Source: Oegoconia quadripuncta (lineage: Eukaryota; Arthropoda; Insecta; Lepidoptera; Autostichidae). Taken from it: 64,000 nt of DNA. Shown here in pieces: positions 9,717-19,398 of the stretch. The notes beneath the pieces are model-generated. The model searched no databases, was not told where the DNA came from, and saw nothing but the letters and a program-made list of their open reading frames with translations. Position numbers and translations under genes: made by a program. Within the stretch, counting starts at the first letter, position 1; each line of letters opens with the position of its first letter. The stretch covers positions 2,051,001 through 2,115,000 of the forward strand of contig OX438745.1 in the NCBI GenBank assembly GCA_949316235.1, given 5' to 3'.

Positions 9717-10406
9717 ATGGACTCACGTAGACAGCTTCATCTGGCAGGTCTCTTGTTCGGCGTGATGAAGTTTCATAAGCCAGAGTACCTTCATCATAAA
9801 TTGAAATTCTCACCGTTCCATGATAGGTACCAGATGAGGCCGATTCGATCATGTCTGACGTTTCATAACCACAAGACCGTCGCATTTACTGGGTCTTTCC
9901 GCTACCAGGCAACGAAGTGCTGGAATAATATACCACCTCCATTAAGGCATATCGGAACATTGAGCTTGTTCAAAAAACATCTTAGGGCACATTTAATGGA
10001 AAAACAAAAAATTGGAATTCCAAAGCGTTACCTGTAGTGGAACTGCCTATGTACTTCTCTTTTTCTTTTTGTCACATCATAGCCATTAATTTAAATTACT
10101 TGTCAACACTCGCTGTATCAACAACCGACGCTTTTCACTCACGATTGACCACAAATGTACACGCAGACGGGAACATGCACGTACTTTTATGCACTCGTAC
10201 TTGTAGGGGTTGTAACTGAAAACCAGTGTTTCGCTCTTTGAGTGATATGCCACACTGAGTTATAACCCATTTGTGCTACTGCGGCACACACTCGCTCTTT
10301 GTTTTTTCTAGTCTTTACGTTTATTTGTATGTATATTTCTTTGTAATTTAAAAATTGTGTAATTGTGTGAACGCAGTGGCGTAAATAAATGCTTTATCTA
10401 TCTATC
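9717..10406 (+). pseudogene. LINE J, ORF2 C-terminus and 3' UTR
   Basis: An open frame 9717-10037 reads RRQLHLAGLLFGVMKFHK, then LTFHNHKTVAFTGSFRYQ, then KCWNNIPPPLRHIGTLSLFK and KKHLRAHLMEK. This is the usual C-terminal tail of CR1/Jockey-like reverse transcriptase proteins (a short hydrophobic helix, then WN.(L/I)P, then FK..L). The 3' UTR includes a characteristic 'actgagttataacccatttg' segment, and the element ends in a TATC repeat at 10392-10406. The 5' part with the polymerase domain is absent. The frame is open to its stop at 10035-10037, so this end is comparatively young. Copies of the same 3' end lie at 21082, 30797, 32300, 34384 and 55586. Confidence 0.82.
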
Positions 10407-10408
10407 AA

Positions 10409-10880
10409 ACTGAGCCATGGAAATCACCATGGTTTGAGGAGAGTAAGCTGACCAGATCTGAGCTTGTTACAGCGCTAAGGTTACGTTCGGGGCATATACC
10501 ACTAAACAAGTTCGCCTTTTTAATGAAGAAAGCTCCCTCTCCTGAATGTTCAGTGTGTGGTATTGTGGAGGACGTGTTGCATATAACTGGGGAATGTGGG
10601 CGAAACGAGGACATTAGATGCCAGGTCGTAGCGATGGCCGAACATTTTAAAGAGATCGGTGGTTGTAACAGTGTCTTGGCATGTCCGCTATCGGATACTG
10701 CCAAGATACTGTACAAGATGGTGCAGACAGGTATAAACACTTACAACCTTGGGATCTTCAAGTCTAGAGTGAATAGGCATTTACTGGGTGCGCGTGATAC
10801 ATCTTCGGCTACATCGTCACTTTCCATCAGGTGAGATTGTAGTCAAACGCGAGACCAGTTTTTAATAAAAAAAATAAAAA
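10409..10880 (+). pseudogene. Chimeric LINE C-terminus (zinc-knuckle type joined to LINE P type)
   Basis: An uninterrupted frame from 10409 to the stop after 10831 starts WKSPWFEESKLTRSELVTAL, then RLRSGHIPLNKFAFLMKKAP, then the cysteine/histidine motif CSVCGIVEDVLHITGECGR. This is the C-terminal knuckle of Jockey/I-like ORF2 proteins. From about 10740 it becomes TYNLGIFKSRVNRHLLGAR and ends in SSATSSLSIR, the C-terminus of a different family (LINE P, compare 13672-13756). The two halves join in frame. The DNA after the stop also follows LINE P and ends in an A-rich tail. It starts directly at the LINE J tail, and no 5' part is present. Confidence 0.8.
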
Positions 10881-10894
10881 ATAATAATATCTAG

Positions 10895-11050
10895 GACATT
10901 TCTGAGCGCTTGGTCAATGCATCCTATGATCGGAAGGCTGGCCTGTATTTCGCGCAAAGGATTAGCCTCGCCATACAGCGGGGTAACTCTGCCAGCCTTC
11001 TGGGAACGCTCCCGTTTTCGAGGGATCTGGGTCGAGTTTTTTATTTGTAA
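10895..11050 (+). pseudogene. LINE-RLE C-terminal end (copy 1 of 3)
   Basis: Frame 10895-11050 reads SERLVNASYDRKAGLYFAQR, then ISLAIQRGNSASLLGTLPFS and ends VFYL before TAA. It aligns residue for residue with the ends of the frames at 14448-14603 and 38020-38244 (ISLAIQRGNAACLLGT, IFYL). It is more divergent than those two are from each other, so it represents a second subfamily. The rest of the element is missing. Confidence 0.72.
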
Positions 11051-11348
11051 ATAGTAGTTGAGTTTTATTTGTTTTAATTATGAGTTTATATAATATCTTT
11101 ATTTCAACAACAAAAAAATTTACAAAACAGATAAGCTAGGGTAGGGACCATCTAGTAAGTATAAAATACCTGTCATGTGGTCCCGCTCTTCCATATCTTC
11201 TAAATGTACATTAACTTCCATATCTTATACTTACATGCGATTTCGAAATAACAAAGTTTAATCACGGTAAAATTGTTAATGGAACAGGGAAAATAAATAT
11301 TGTGCGATTTATTAGCCATAAATGCTAGATTTATTAAAGTAAAGAAAA
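11051..11348. other. No recognised feature
   Basis: AT-rich sequence between a LINE remnant and SINE C. Nothing assigned. Confidence 0.5.
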
Positions 11349-11610
11349 AACCGCCTCCGTGGCTCAATGTAAACAACATTGGGTTTACGAATCGGAGGTC
11401 GCGGATTCGATCCCCAGCGGGGTACATGTTTAAGTATACTCGGTTTGGTTGGTGGTAGGAAATTTTAAATGTCCGCCTGGCTAGCTACCACCATCTTATC
11501 TAAATCTGCCGCCAAGCAGCAATGTTAATAGCATTGTTGTGTTCCGGTTGTCAGATATAAGATAGCCAATCCCCCAAATGTGTTGGGGTTTCCGGGTCAG
11601 TACGCCTGTT
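11349..11610 (+). mobile_element. SINE C, 3' end missing
   Basis: Good head (ccgcctccgtggctcaatgt, B box ggattcgatcc) and body, cut off at gggtcagtacgcc. The 3' 90 bp and A tail are absent. Confidence 0.87.
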
Positions 11611-11684
11611 TCAGAAGGACACGCTCCGTCTGATATACAGGTGTACTTCCATAAGTACATGGATTACTTTGTACCATTTTGTTA

Positions 11685-12004
11685 AGGAAATAAATAAATA
11701 ATAAATAAATAATAAATGAATAATAAATAAATAATAAATAAATATCCTTAGACATACACACAGCGCAATCTAGTTCCACAGTAAGCAACTATAGGCTTGT
11801 GTTATGGATACCAGATGGTTGATATACTACATAAATACATTTTTTTGTAAATAAATACTTATTATAAATGAAAACATCCATAACTCGGGCACACAAATGT
11901 CATGTCCGTATTCATCACACAAACATATGCCCCTAACGGGATTCGAACCCGCAACCTTTTGGTACAGTGGTTAGAGTTGCTAAGCACTACACCAAACAGG
12001 TCGT
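11685..12004 (-). mobile_element. SINE A with expanded AATA tail
   Basis: Full reversed copy ending at ccaaacaggtcg. The tail complement (11685-11742) is an unusually long run of AATA/AAAT units, roughly 55 bp, interrupted once by atga. Confidence 0.9.
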
Positions 12005-12215
12005 AATATACATAAATATTTTGATTGTTTTTTTTTTATCTGTATAGTGGGCTGTTTCTAAACATTTCCGGCCGGGCAGTTGGAAGGGCTATTTTTCTTC
12101 ATCGGCGTTCGCTTTTAACAAAGTCAATATCAATCTACGAGGGCTTCTTATTACTATTTATTGTTTTTCAAAGAATTCTCCGCGATAAATATTAAATAAT
12201 ACACTTTTGCATGCC
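12005..12215. other. No recognised feature
   Basis: Short unassigned stretch. Confidence 0.4.
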
Positions 12216-12309
12216 TTTTGGTGTTGCGGGTGTCCATGGGCGGCGGTGATTGCTTTCCATCAGGTGACCCGCACGCTCGTTTGCCGCCCTCTCATATTAA
12301 AAAAAAAAT
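12216..12309 (+). mobile_element. LINE D, 3' terminal fragment
   Basis: Contains gtgtccatgggcggcggtga, then caggtgacccgcacgctcg, ending ctctcatattaaaaaaaa. The same 3' end is at 12518-12695, 39100-39190, 43496-43632 and 52187-52314. The complement of these bases encodes nothing, while the sense strand encodes VHGRR and a stop. Confidence 0.8.
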
Positions 12310-12312
12310 GCG

Positions 12313-12770
12313 TTTGAATCAGTTTTTGAAACATTTATTCCACTCCGAAGTGGGGGTAGTCAAAATGACCGATTGGTATGCGTCAACAGCTTCTTCAGGT
12401 GAGCTGAAACGATGACCACGAAGACTTTGCTTAATTTTGGGGAACGTAAAAAAATCATTAGGGCTTATGTCAGGGCTGTAAGGAGGGTGATCTAAAATTT
12501 CGACATTTTGGGTGCTGAGAGGGCGGCAAACTAGCATGCGGGTCACCTGATGGATAGCAATCACCGCCGCCCATGGACACCCGCAACACCAAAAGGGTCA
12601 CAGATGCGTTGCCGGCCTTTGAGGAAGGTGTAGGCTCGTTTCTTGAAGGTTCCAATGTCGTACTCGTTCGGGAATACCGCTGCAGGAAGTCCGTTTGGCG
12701 GCGGCCGTTTGTTTGGCGGGTGGTGTGCGAACTTGCATTGTCATGATGCAGTATCATATCGTATACATCT
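12313..12770 (-). pseudogene. Mariner transposase fragment, interrupted by LINE D
   Basis: In reverse, 12700-12757 reads [16 protein letters not shown], with the HHDN block holding the second catalytic aspartate of mariner (DD34D) transposases. The frame resumes at 12319-12516 as QNVEILDHPPYSPDISPNDF, then FPKIKQSLRGHRFSSPEEAV, ending in SEWNKCF. The YSPD...PND block contains the third catalytic aspartate. A LINE D 3' end sits between the two halves. Both catalytic aspartates in this part are present, but the N-terminal half (DNA-binding domains, first aspartate) and the terminal inverted repeats are not. It is a dead fragment. Confidence 0.85.
12518..12695 (-). mobile_element. LINE D 3' end nested in mariner
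   Basis: Reversed LINE D with its last codons: [20 protein letters not shown], then [22 protein letters not shown] and stop. This is the most informative coding end of the family in the window and shows that LINE D is a CR1/Jockey-like element. No A tail remains at the junction near 12517. Confidence 0.8.
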
Positions 12771-12774
12771 ATAT

Positions 12775-13102
12775 AAACTTAAACAAAAAAAAAACGCCTT
12801 CAAACACGTAACACTCCTCGCTTTTCGTGTGGGCTTAAAAAGGTTACCGAGATTGTTATTCAATCTGAAAATTGCCAAACTTCGGAGTAAAAGGATATAC
12901 TAGAAAACTAATAGGTTGAGTTTAGTAAGTTTTTTAAGGTTTAGTAACTCAGAAGGTAAAAAAGAAACCCATAAAGGATTACTTTATTGTCCGTCTATCT
13001 GTCCATGTGCTAAGGCGCGTATGTGTGTGTTTATTTATTATTATTTATCGTTATTACACAGATACATGGTTATCAGCTCGTTCGCGTGCCAGGCTCCATG
13101 GT
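12775..13102. other. No recognised feature
   Basis: Unassigned. A mariner inverted end was looked for and not found. Confidence 0.5.
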
Positions 13103-13382
13103 ATAACCGCCTCCGTGGCTCAATTTACGTTTCTGAGGTCGCGGGTTCGATCCCCAGCGGGGTATATATTTAGTACTCGTTTTGGTTGGTGGTAGATATT
13201 AAATGTCCGCCTGGCTAGCTACCACCATCTTATCTTCTGCCGCCAAACAGCAATGTTGTGTTCCGGTTGTCAGAGATAAGATAGCCAGTCCCCCAAATAA
13301 GATAGGGTTTCCCGGGTCATTACGCTACCACCTTCGGCCTCATCTTCACTCAACATTAGGTGTGATTGAGGTCAAGTTCTAG
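13103..13382 (+). mobile_element. SINE C with deletions
   Basis: Head (ccgcctccgtggctcaattt) lacks part of the loop. The body has a few short deletions. The 3' end (gtgattgaggtcaag) continues directly into LINE P. Confidence 0.87.
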
Positions 13383-13393
13383 GTGATAGTTCG

Positions 13394-13795
13394 ATGACTG
13401 CTAAATTGCAGAGCCTTGAACACCGTCGCAAAGTCGCCTGTCTCTCAGTTTTTTACAGGATACATTTCGGGGAGTGTGCGTTGGAATTACATAATCTTAT
13501 TCCACCGTCACCCTTCCATCTTCGGACCACTAGGCGTGGGGAGGGATTCCACCCGTATATAGTTAATATACCGAACATTCGCACTAAGAAGTTCGATTCT
13601 TCATTCATCATCCGAACAGCCAAGGCATGGAACTCCCTTCCGGCGTCAGTCTTTCCTGAATCCTACAACCTTGGGATCTTCAAGAGCAGAGTGAATAGGC
13701 ATTTACTGGGATCACGTGCTTCATCTTCGACCACATCGTCACTTTCCATAAAGTGAGATTGTGGTCAAACGCGAATCCAGTCAATCATAAAAAAA
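13394..13795 (+). pseudogene. LINE P, ORF2 C-terminus and 3' end
   Basis: Open frame 13394-13756 reads KLQSLEHRRKVACLSVFYRI, then LHNLIPPSPFHLRTTRRG, then FDSSFIIRTAKAWNSLPASV, and ends YNLGIFKSRVNRHLLGSRAS then SLSIK. This is the typical C-terminus of CR1/L2/Jockey-like ORF2 proteins (LE.RR, W..LP, FK..(L/V)..HL). No stop or frameshift breaks its 120 codons. The 3' UTR is short and ends in an A-rich tail near 13795. Its last 44 bases before the tail resemble the 3' end of SINE C. Other copies are at 18455-18655 and 35607-36060. The polymerase domain is absent. Confidence 0.85.
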
Positions 13796-13799
13796 ATGT

Positions 13800-14260
13800 A
13801 GGGAGCGTTTGTAAACTGACTGTACTGTTTGTGTGCGTGACCGATTTTGACTTAATCATAGCTGGCAAGTCCCGTGTATCTCGTCTTGGACTTGTGCTGA
13901 AGTGGAAGACCAACTTATGGCCGATTGACAGGCGAGGTGGGAGTGCTCAGTGAAGGGTAAGCAATTGTACCGGGCGATTAGATATTGACCGTTGCACGAG
14001 TCAAGAAACTTTGAAAGTAAGCTGTTCACGATGACTCTAGCCGAATCTCCTAATTGTGAACGTGGAGATGGAGTGCAATCGGCACATCACATTTTATGTG
14101 ATTGTGAAACTTGGAGTAAGGATCGCAAACTCATTGACGACCTCAATTCTGAAATCCGTCCTGTGATCTACGGCGATCTGGTTTCAAACAGACTCAGCTT
14201 CCGACCTTCCAAGCGTTTTTTTTGTCACTCTTATTACTGGCACGATTACTGGTGGTAGCC
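13800..14260 (+). pseudogene. LINE ORF2 C-terminal knuckle remnant
   Basis: The frame at 13992-14258 includes FESKLFTMTLAESPNCERGD, then SAHHILCDCETWSKDR, a C...HHILC.C motif like the C-terminal knuckle of Jockey/I-like LINEs. Upstream sequence from about 13850 (DLIIAGKSRVSRLGLVLKW) may belong to the preceding RNase H-like part, but the frame is broken. Family not determined. Confidence 0.6.
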
Positions 14261-14447
14261 TTCTGCTACCGCAATGCTCATTGCATCAGGCGCAGTCCGT
14301 GGTGGCGCAGCTTCACACCTCGTTCCCTATAGGGATGGCCCTAGCGCCATGTTACATTGGGTACACTCCCATTTTCCAAAGGGGAAATTAATATTATTCA
14401 ATTAATACTGGAATAATTTATTCAAGAACATTTATAAACACAAACGT

Positions 14448-14603
14448 CTACAGGTAAAACATTGCGTCTAGCGCATCTCCTCGAGGCGGCATAGTGCCCA
14501 ACAGGCAAGCGGCGTTCCCGCACTGGATAGCGAGAATTATTCTCTGAGCTAGGAAGCCGCCCGCTCTGCGGTCACCAGATGCCTCGATGAGACGCGCCGA
14601 CAG
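14448..14603 (-). pseudogene. LINE-RLE C-terminal end (copy 2 of 3)
   Basis: In reverse it reads LSARLIEASGDRRAGGFLAQ, then RIILAIQCGNAACLLGTMPP, RGDALDAMFYL and stop (14448-14450). Nearly identical to the copy at 38020-38170. The terminal fragment only. Confidence 0.75.
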
Positions 14604-14960
14604 ATTGCGCTGAATAATACTTGAATTAAGTGATCACTGCAGAAGCATTTGTATCGATATACGTGATATACATTAATATCGATATTACCCTTTCACTATG
14701 AATGTTACATACGTGTAGGTACCCAATAAAAGTTGTATAATTTATCAAGCGAGACACGCTGGATCCTTGACAGGGGTACACTCTATACTCGGGTTCTTCT
14801 GAACACCAAACCTCGGTTTATGTTACATACCGTTATGGGAATTTGTCATTATACCGTTTTGGAGTAAGCCTCGTTTGCACACGGTAGCTGTGGCTACCGT
14901 TTTATGACGCGGTCCCATGCGCTGTAAGAATGCTCATATCTATTAATGAAAGCATCGACA
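14604..14960. other. No recognised feature
   Basis: Unassigned AT-rich DNA between the LINE end and the tandem duplication. Confidence 0.5.
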
Positions 14961-15290
14961 TTAGTACAAAGTCTCGTTTCGTACAATTTGATTTTTTTTA
15001 GCAGTTTGTACAAAATTTTGTTTGGCATATTAGGAGTTCGTACAAAATGTGATGCGGTTACTTTTTTAGCAAATTCGCACAATTTCGCGATTGAAACAAA
15101 ACGTTCAATTGGTACAAAAAGGTCTTTAGTACAAAGTCTCGTTTTGTACAATTAAATAGTTTTTAGCAGTTTGTACAAAATATTGTTTGGCAAATTAGGA
15201 GTTCGTACAAAATGTGATGCGGCTATTTTTTTAAGGGAAATTCACACAATTTCGCGATTCAAACAAAATTAGGTCAAATACTATCCCCAT
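14961..15290. repeat. 165-bp tandem duplication
   Basis: The unit starting ttagtacaaagtctcgttt occurs at 14961 and again at 15126. Both contain caaaatgtgatgcgg and cacaatttcgcgatt. Within each unit the word gtacaaa is itself repeated four or five times. About 88-90 percent alike by eye. Confidence 0.85.
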
Positions 15291-15811
15291 ATTTTCATAG
15301 TATTAGCAGCACTATTGTTCGAATTAATTGGAATCAAATATCGATGATGTTAACATATTTAGGACCGCACATGTCAAATTCAAGAAAAAAAAAGAATGGA
15401 TTGAGCAATTCACGAAATTTGTAGTTGAATATAACTGCTTTTTTTGACTTAGTTTTTGTTTTACGTTATATACATATTTATGCATCCAAAGAATGATACT
15501 TTCATCTATTATAATAAAAGTAAAAACCAAATGAGTGTTATCTATTTATATTTTGATATAAAACAGTTTATACTGGATGAGTTTTTTTACCGTAAGGAAA
15601 ACAATAGGGCATATTAGGTAAGTGAAATAGAAGGTATTGGCATAGGTAGTTTAATAATTTTTTTACTTCAAAACCATAAAATATAATAAAATGTTGTGGC
15701 ATTTGACGTCGAGTATGTGGCCTACATATTGGCTTTTGAATTGAATGTGGATTTTGAAGAAAAAAAAATAATTAAACTACCTATGCCCATACCTTCTATT
15801 TCACGTCGATG

Positions 15812-15927
15812 TAAGACTTAACTGTGACAAACACTATTGCGAAAGACTGAACTGCGAAAGATGGAACTGCGACAGTGCCGAACTGCGACAGATCTGAACT
15901 GCGAAAGACTTAACTGCGACAGGACTG
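15812..15927. repeat. Left inner arm made of GAACTGCGACAG-like units
   Basis: About eight units of 14-15 bp of the form gaactgcgaaagact or gaactgcgacagatct. The 116-bp arm is the reverse complement of 16097-16212 with few mismatches. Confidence 0.88.
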
Positions 15928-16096
15928 AACTGTCAATTAAAAGAATATGAGAAAAAAGAAACACGCACCACATTTATTTAGAATGGTACGTATATCACAG
16001 TTAGGTCAGGTTAACTTTGTTTGTTAATTAGGTTAGGTTAGGTTGGAAACATGAGAAACAACCGAATCGCTCCGTTCTAATGAACCATGGATATAA

Positions 16097-16212
16097 CAGT
16101 CCTGTCGCAGTTAAGTCTTTCGCAGTTCAGATCTGTCACAGTTCGGCACTATCGCAGTTCCATCTTTCGCAGTTCAGTCTTCCGCAATAGTGTTTGTCGC
16201 AGTTAAGTCTTA
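16097..16212. repeat. Right inner arm, inverted partner
   Basis: Starts cagtcctgtcgcagttaag and ends cgcagttaagtctta. Pairs with 15812-15927 over its whole length around a 169-bp core. Confidence 0.88.
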
Positions 16213-16599
16213 CATTCATTTCACTTATCATTGCCCATAATTACATAATTAAATAAAATATATTAAAAAAACTGGGAGAAAATGTGGGTTCCAATTAAAA
16301 TTCGCATGATAGGAACTCTAGGAATCCCACCAGTCGCATATCAATCTCCGGCATGCGAGTGGGTCGATGATGGTTTTGAAAAAAAAAAACTTACCTATGC
16401 CAATAACCTATATTTCACTTATCTAATATCCCCTATTTTTTTGCTTACGGTGAAAAAACTCATCCGGCATATATTATGTTTTCTCAAAACATTCTCCCAA
16501 CATAAAAGAGTAGGCACTTCTCTGACTTGTAGGCATTTGTTGTATTATTTCAACGATTCAACCATAAACTGTTACTTGCTATCTAATCAGCTATAAGAA

Positions 16600-17462
16600 T
16601 TAGTACTTTGTTTATTCAAAAACCTCTTACCTTGATCGTAAATCAAGTTTAGGTAAGCCACGGCGGCCGCCACTTGAGCGTAAAAAAGGTGTGACGTCCG
16701 TACATAACTCGTCGTGTTTGTTTTTTGCAGCGTGCATCGCAGTCGGAATAACTCGTGTGACCTGAATAACCGACAATTTTATTTATTTTTTATTTTTTTT
16801 ACTTCATTTTATTGATAGTACAGAATCAACATCATCATTATAAATAATATTACACAAAATTTACAAGACAAAGTCATGCCAATTACAGATTCTCATTTTT
16901 CATTACAATTATTCACTTAAAAAAAAATAATTAGGTGGAAAGTCACTCATAAATAATAATCACTATACAATCTAGAGGCAAAAGTGAATAGTGAGACAAA
17001 CTAAGTAATAATAAATAATTTAGTCAATATTTAGCTGTTCCATAGAAAATTTCAATAACCTCCCGATGCAATGTATGAAACAGCTGATTTTTTTTTCGCG
17101 ATTTCGAAGTTGCCCCCATAGTAAAAGTTGTTCGTATTGATGGGTAGAACAAGCCCTTAAAATATGACTACACTTAACCGTTACACCCTGTATATATACT
17201 TACTTTCCTGAAACCCCAACCAGTTTCCCACTATATCTCAATTTAACGGAATGTGTTAGATACGTACCCGCAGTCGTTATTTCGTATCTGGTGAAGTAAC
17301 TATTACAAACTAACGAATATAAACTGCTCCAAGTCGTATCAATGTGTTAATGTACTACGGGTTTTCACTATTATTAGTGAACGTGAAAGAGGTGTGAGTT
17401 GGAGTACCGTCTTTACAAATATTGTTTAAAGAGAAAATGTATATTCTTCAATATAGTATGTG
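16600..17462. other. Mostly unassigned; mariner-like end at 17185
   Basis: The word cgttacaccctgtatata near 17181-17198 has the look of a mariner-type terminal repeat, but no partner end was found. The rest has poly-T and AT-rich stretches without family matches. Confidence 0.4.
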
Positions 17463-17650
17463 TCGGGGAAACGCGGGCGTTGCTAGCGATTGGGACGATG
17501 CCAGCCTCTCGTGGTATAGGGTTGCTCGGGAAATAGCGTTATAAAGTCAAGCCCATACAGGCGAATGGGATATCAAAATGACACTAAGATTTAATGGAAC
17601 TGATGGAACATGGGCCCGACTACCTTAAATCTTTAAGGTGGCAATTACAG
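17463..17650 (+). repeat. Unclassified repeat N, copy 1
   Basis: Contains ctctcgtggtatagggttgc, tcgggaaatagcg and catgggcccgac. Matches 61483-61670 (same strand) and 45238-45395 (opposite strand). No coding frame or tail seen, so class unknown. Confidence 0.65.
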
Positions 17651-17738
17651 ACCGCTTATATCGTCACATAAATCTTAATATTAAATTATGATCATGGAAC
17701 CAGAGATGCTTTGCTTACCGGTGAAGAGTAAACATATT

Positions 17739-17990
17739 GACGACCGATGGGTGTAGTGGATAGTGACCCTGTCAGCGAAAGCAACGGTTACAGGTTCGAA
17801 TCCCACGAGGGATAAATGTTTGTATGATGAATACGAACCTTTATTCCCGAGTCATGGATTTTTATATAAATATTTATGTATGTTTATCCGTTATCTAGTA
17901 TCCATATTACAAGCTTTGCTTAGTTTGGGACTAGATGATTGGTGTAAGTGTCCCAAATGTTTATTATTTATTATTATTATATACATTACC
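17739..17990 (+). mobile_element. SINE B, full length
   Basis: tRNA-like head (gacgaccgatgggtgtagtg, B box ggttcgaatcc), body with tgtatgatgaatacgaa and gagtcatggatttttatat, and 3' segment tttgggactagatgattgg followed by a TTAT-rich tail. The head carries ctgtcagcg where an Asp-type anticodon (GTC) would lie. Confidence 0.88.
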
Positions 17991-18033
17991 TCACGCCATC
18001 CAACTTGGCCCTCGCATGCAGATTTCATCCAAT

Positions 18034-18180
18034 CTAGTCTACAATTCCTCCAGTTCAAATTCCATGATCAACTTCTTATTAAGTAAGGACTCACCGGATT
18101 CTTCCAAGCGTCAGTGATAGATAACAGTAACAGTCACTCACGGTCGTTGATGTGTTAAATGGTGGTAAACTTTGATGGCT
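18034..18180. repeat. Unclassified dispersed repeat (copy 2 of 2)
   Basis: Second copy of the repeat at 1600-1738, again directly after a SINE B. The shared placement suggests that SINE B plus this sequence moved or were copied together. Confidence 0.55.
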
Positions 18181-18454
18181 GGCAGAAAAGTGCCTCCTCA
18201 TTTTGATGATGGATGATGATTGCTGTAAATGTCGTTACCACGCCATTTCCGGTGATACCAGCTCCACCAGGCTCACTTCTTGTAGCAAACCACCATGGTA
18301 TTCATGTGACTTTTCAAATTTCGTGACATACATTATCCATCCACATGGGTGTCCAGTAAGTTCACAATAATCCTTTAAGAGTGTTTATTCCATCCAGTGG
18401 CGCCCTCATTGGATAAATTAAGTTTTCTTTTTAAATACAGATTATATTATTATA

Positions 18455-18655
18455 TAGTTAACATAACGAACGTTCGTACTAAGCGGTTCGACTCTTCATT
18501 CATAATGCGAAGAGCCAAGGCTGGAACTCCCTTCCCGGCGTCAAACTTTCCTGAATCCTACAACCTTGAGATCTTCAATAGCAAGGTGAATTGGCATCTA
18601 CTAAAATCGCGTGCTTCATCTGCGGCCATATCGACACTTTCCATCAGGTGAGAAT
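18455..18655 (+). pseudogene. LINE P C-terminal fragment
   Basis: Frame ends FDSSFIMRRAKAGTPFPAS, then YNLEIFNSKVNWHLLKSRAS and SLSIR. It has more substitutions than the copy at 13394 and its W..LP motif is lost. The 3' end is fused to a SINE A tail at 18657. Confidence 0.78.
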
Positions 18656-18656
18656 A

Positions 18657-18725
18657 CAAGCCTAGTTGCTTAATGTGGAACTAGATGGCGCTGTGTGTAT
18701 GTCCAAAGATTATTTATCATTTATA
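18657..18725 (+). mobile_element. SINE A, 3' fragment
   Basis: Only aactagatggcgctgtgtgt and its ATTT-type tail. Directly joined to the LINE P end. Confidence 0.78.
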
Positions 18726-19398
18726 TTAAATCGGATCCGTTTTTTTTGCTTAAATAATACGGCGGTGCCTTCTAGAGGGGCCCTAAAGGGATCACTTTTC
18801 ACGTACAAGTGGGGACCCACCATTACGTGCTAACGAGCCCATTAGCACTACTAAACTTAACTTTACTAACACGTGACTCTTCCCCCATTGCGTTGTGTTA
18901 TGGGGCAAACTTATTCTTTTATTTATCTCGAAAGTTTCTACAGCGTAATAACTTTCAATTTTGTTATGATGGAACAAGAAACAGAATAATTTATTTGTAT
19001 TAAGAGAGTTTATCCCATATGGCACTCCATTCAAACTTTCGAGTCCAATTTTTTCAAAATGACCGACTCTAATGAAACTTTGAACGTATAAGCAGGATAC
19101 ATAGATCATAAAAAATTAAAATATTTTCGAAATATATATCGAATTTAAAAGAATATAGCATTTTCTCTATTACTATGGAAAACTTTTAATCGAAATAATT
19201 TAGTAGTTCTACTAATTTTTGAAAATATTCTCTTCTAACGTTTTAGATTTATGCCGTCCTTCTTTCTGCTTATAAAGTTTCATTAGAATCGGTTCATTCA
19301 TTTCGAAATATTTGGACTTGAAGTTTGTGTAGAATGCCGTGCGGGATACACCCTGTTAATAATTATGATAATTACCTCATCATCATCAACATAATCTT
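18726..19398. other. Mostly unassigned; possible mariner-like end at 19348
   Basis: The word gcgggatacaccctgtta near 19340-19357 resembles a mariner-type terminus without a visible partner. A 105-codon reverse frame at 18792-19109 has no recognisable motif and I do not call it a gene. Confidence 0.4.

Larger units (their letters stand above)
15571..16472. mobile_element. MITE E1 with repeat-built inner arms
   Basis: Outer ends are inverted: ggatgagtttttttaccgta at the left and ggtgaaaaaactcatccg at the right, each followed inward by a ggcatattaggtaagtgaaa-type sequence. Inside are a second inverted pair and a core with a short run of TTAGG. No reading frame. A second copy (E2) spans 32620-34920 and is heavily interrupted. 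Confidence 0.7.

Noticed and set aside
16020..16060. Interstitial telomere array (TTAGG)n
   Set aside because: Only about three units, and the same stretch is part of a transposon core repeated at 45570-45657, so it is not a telomere remnant.
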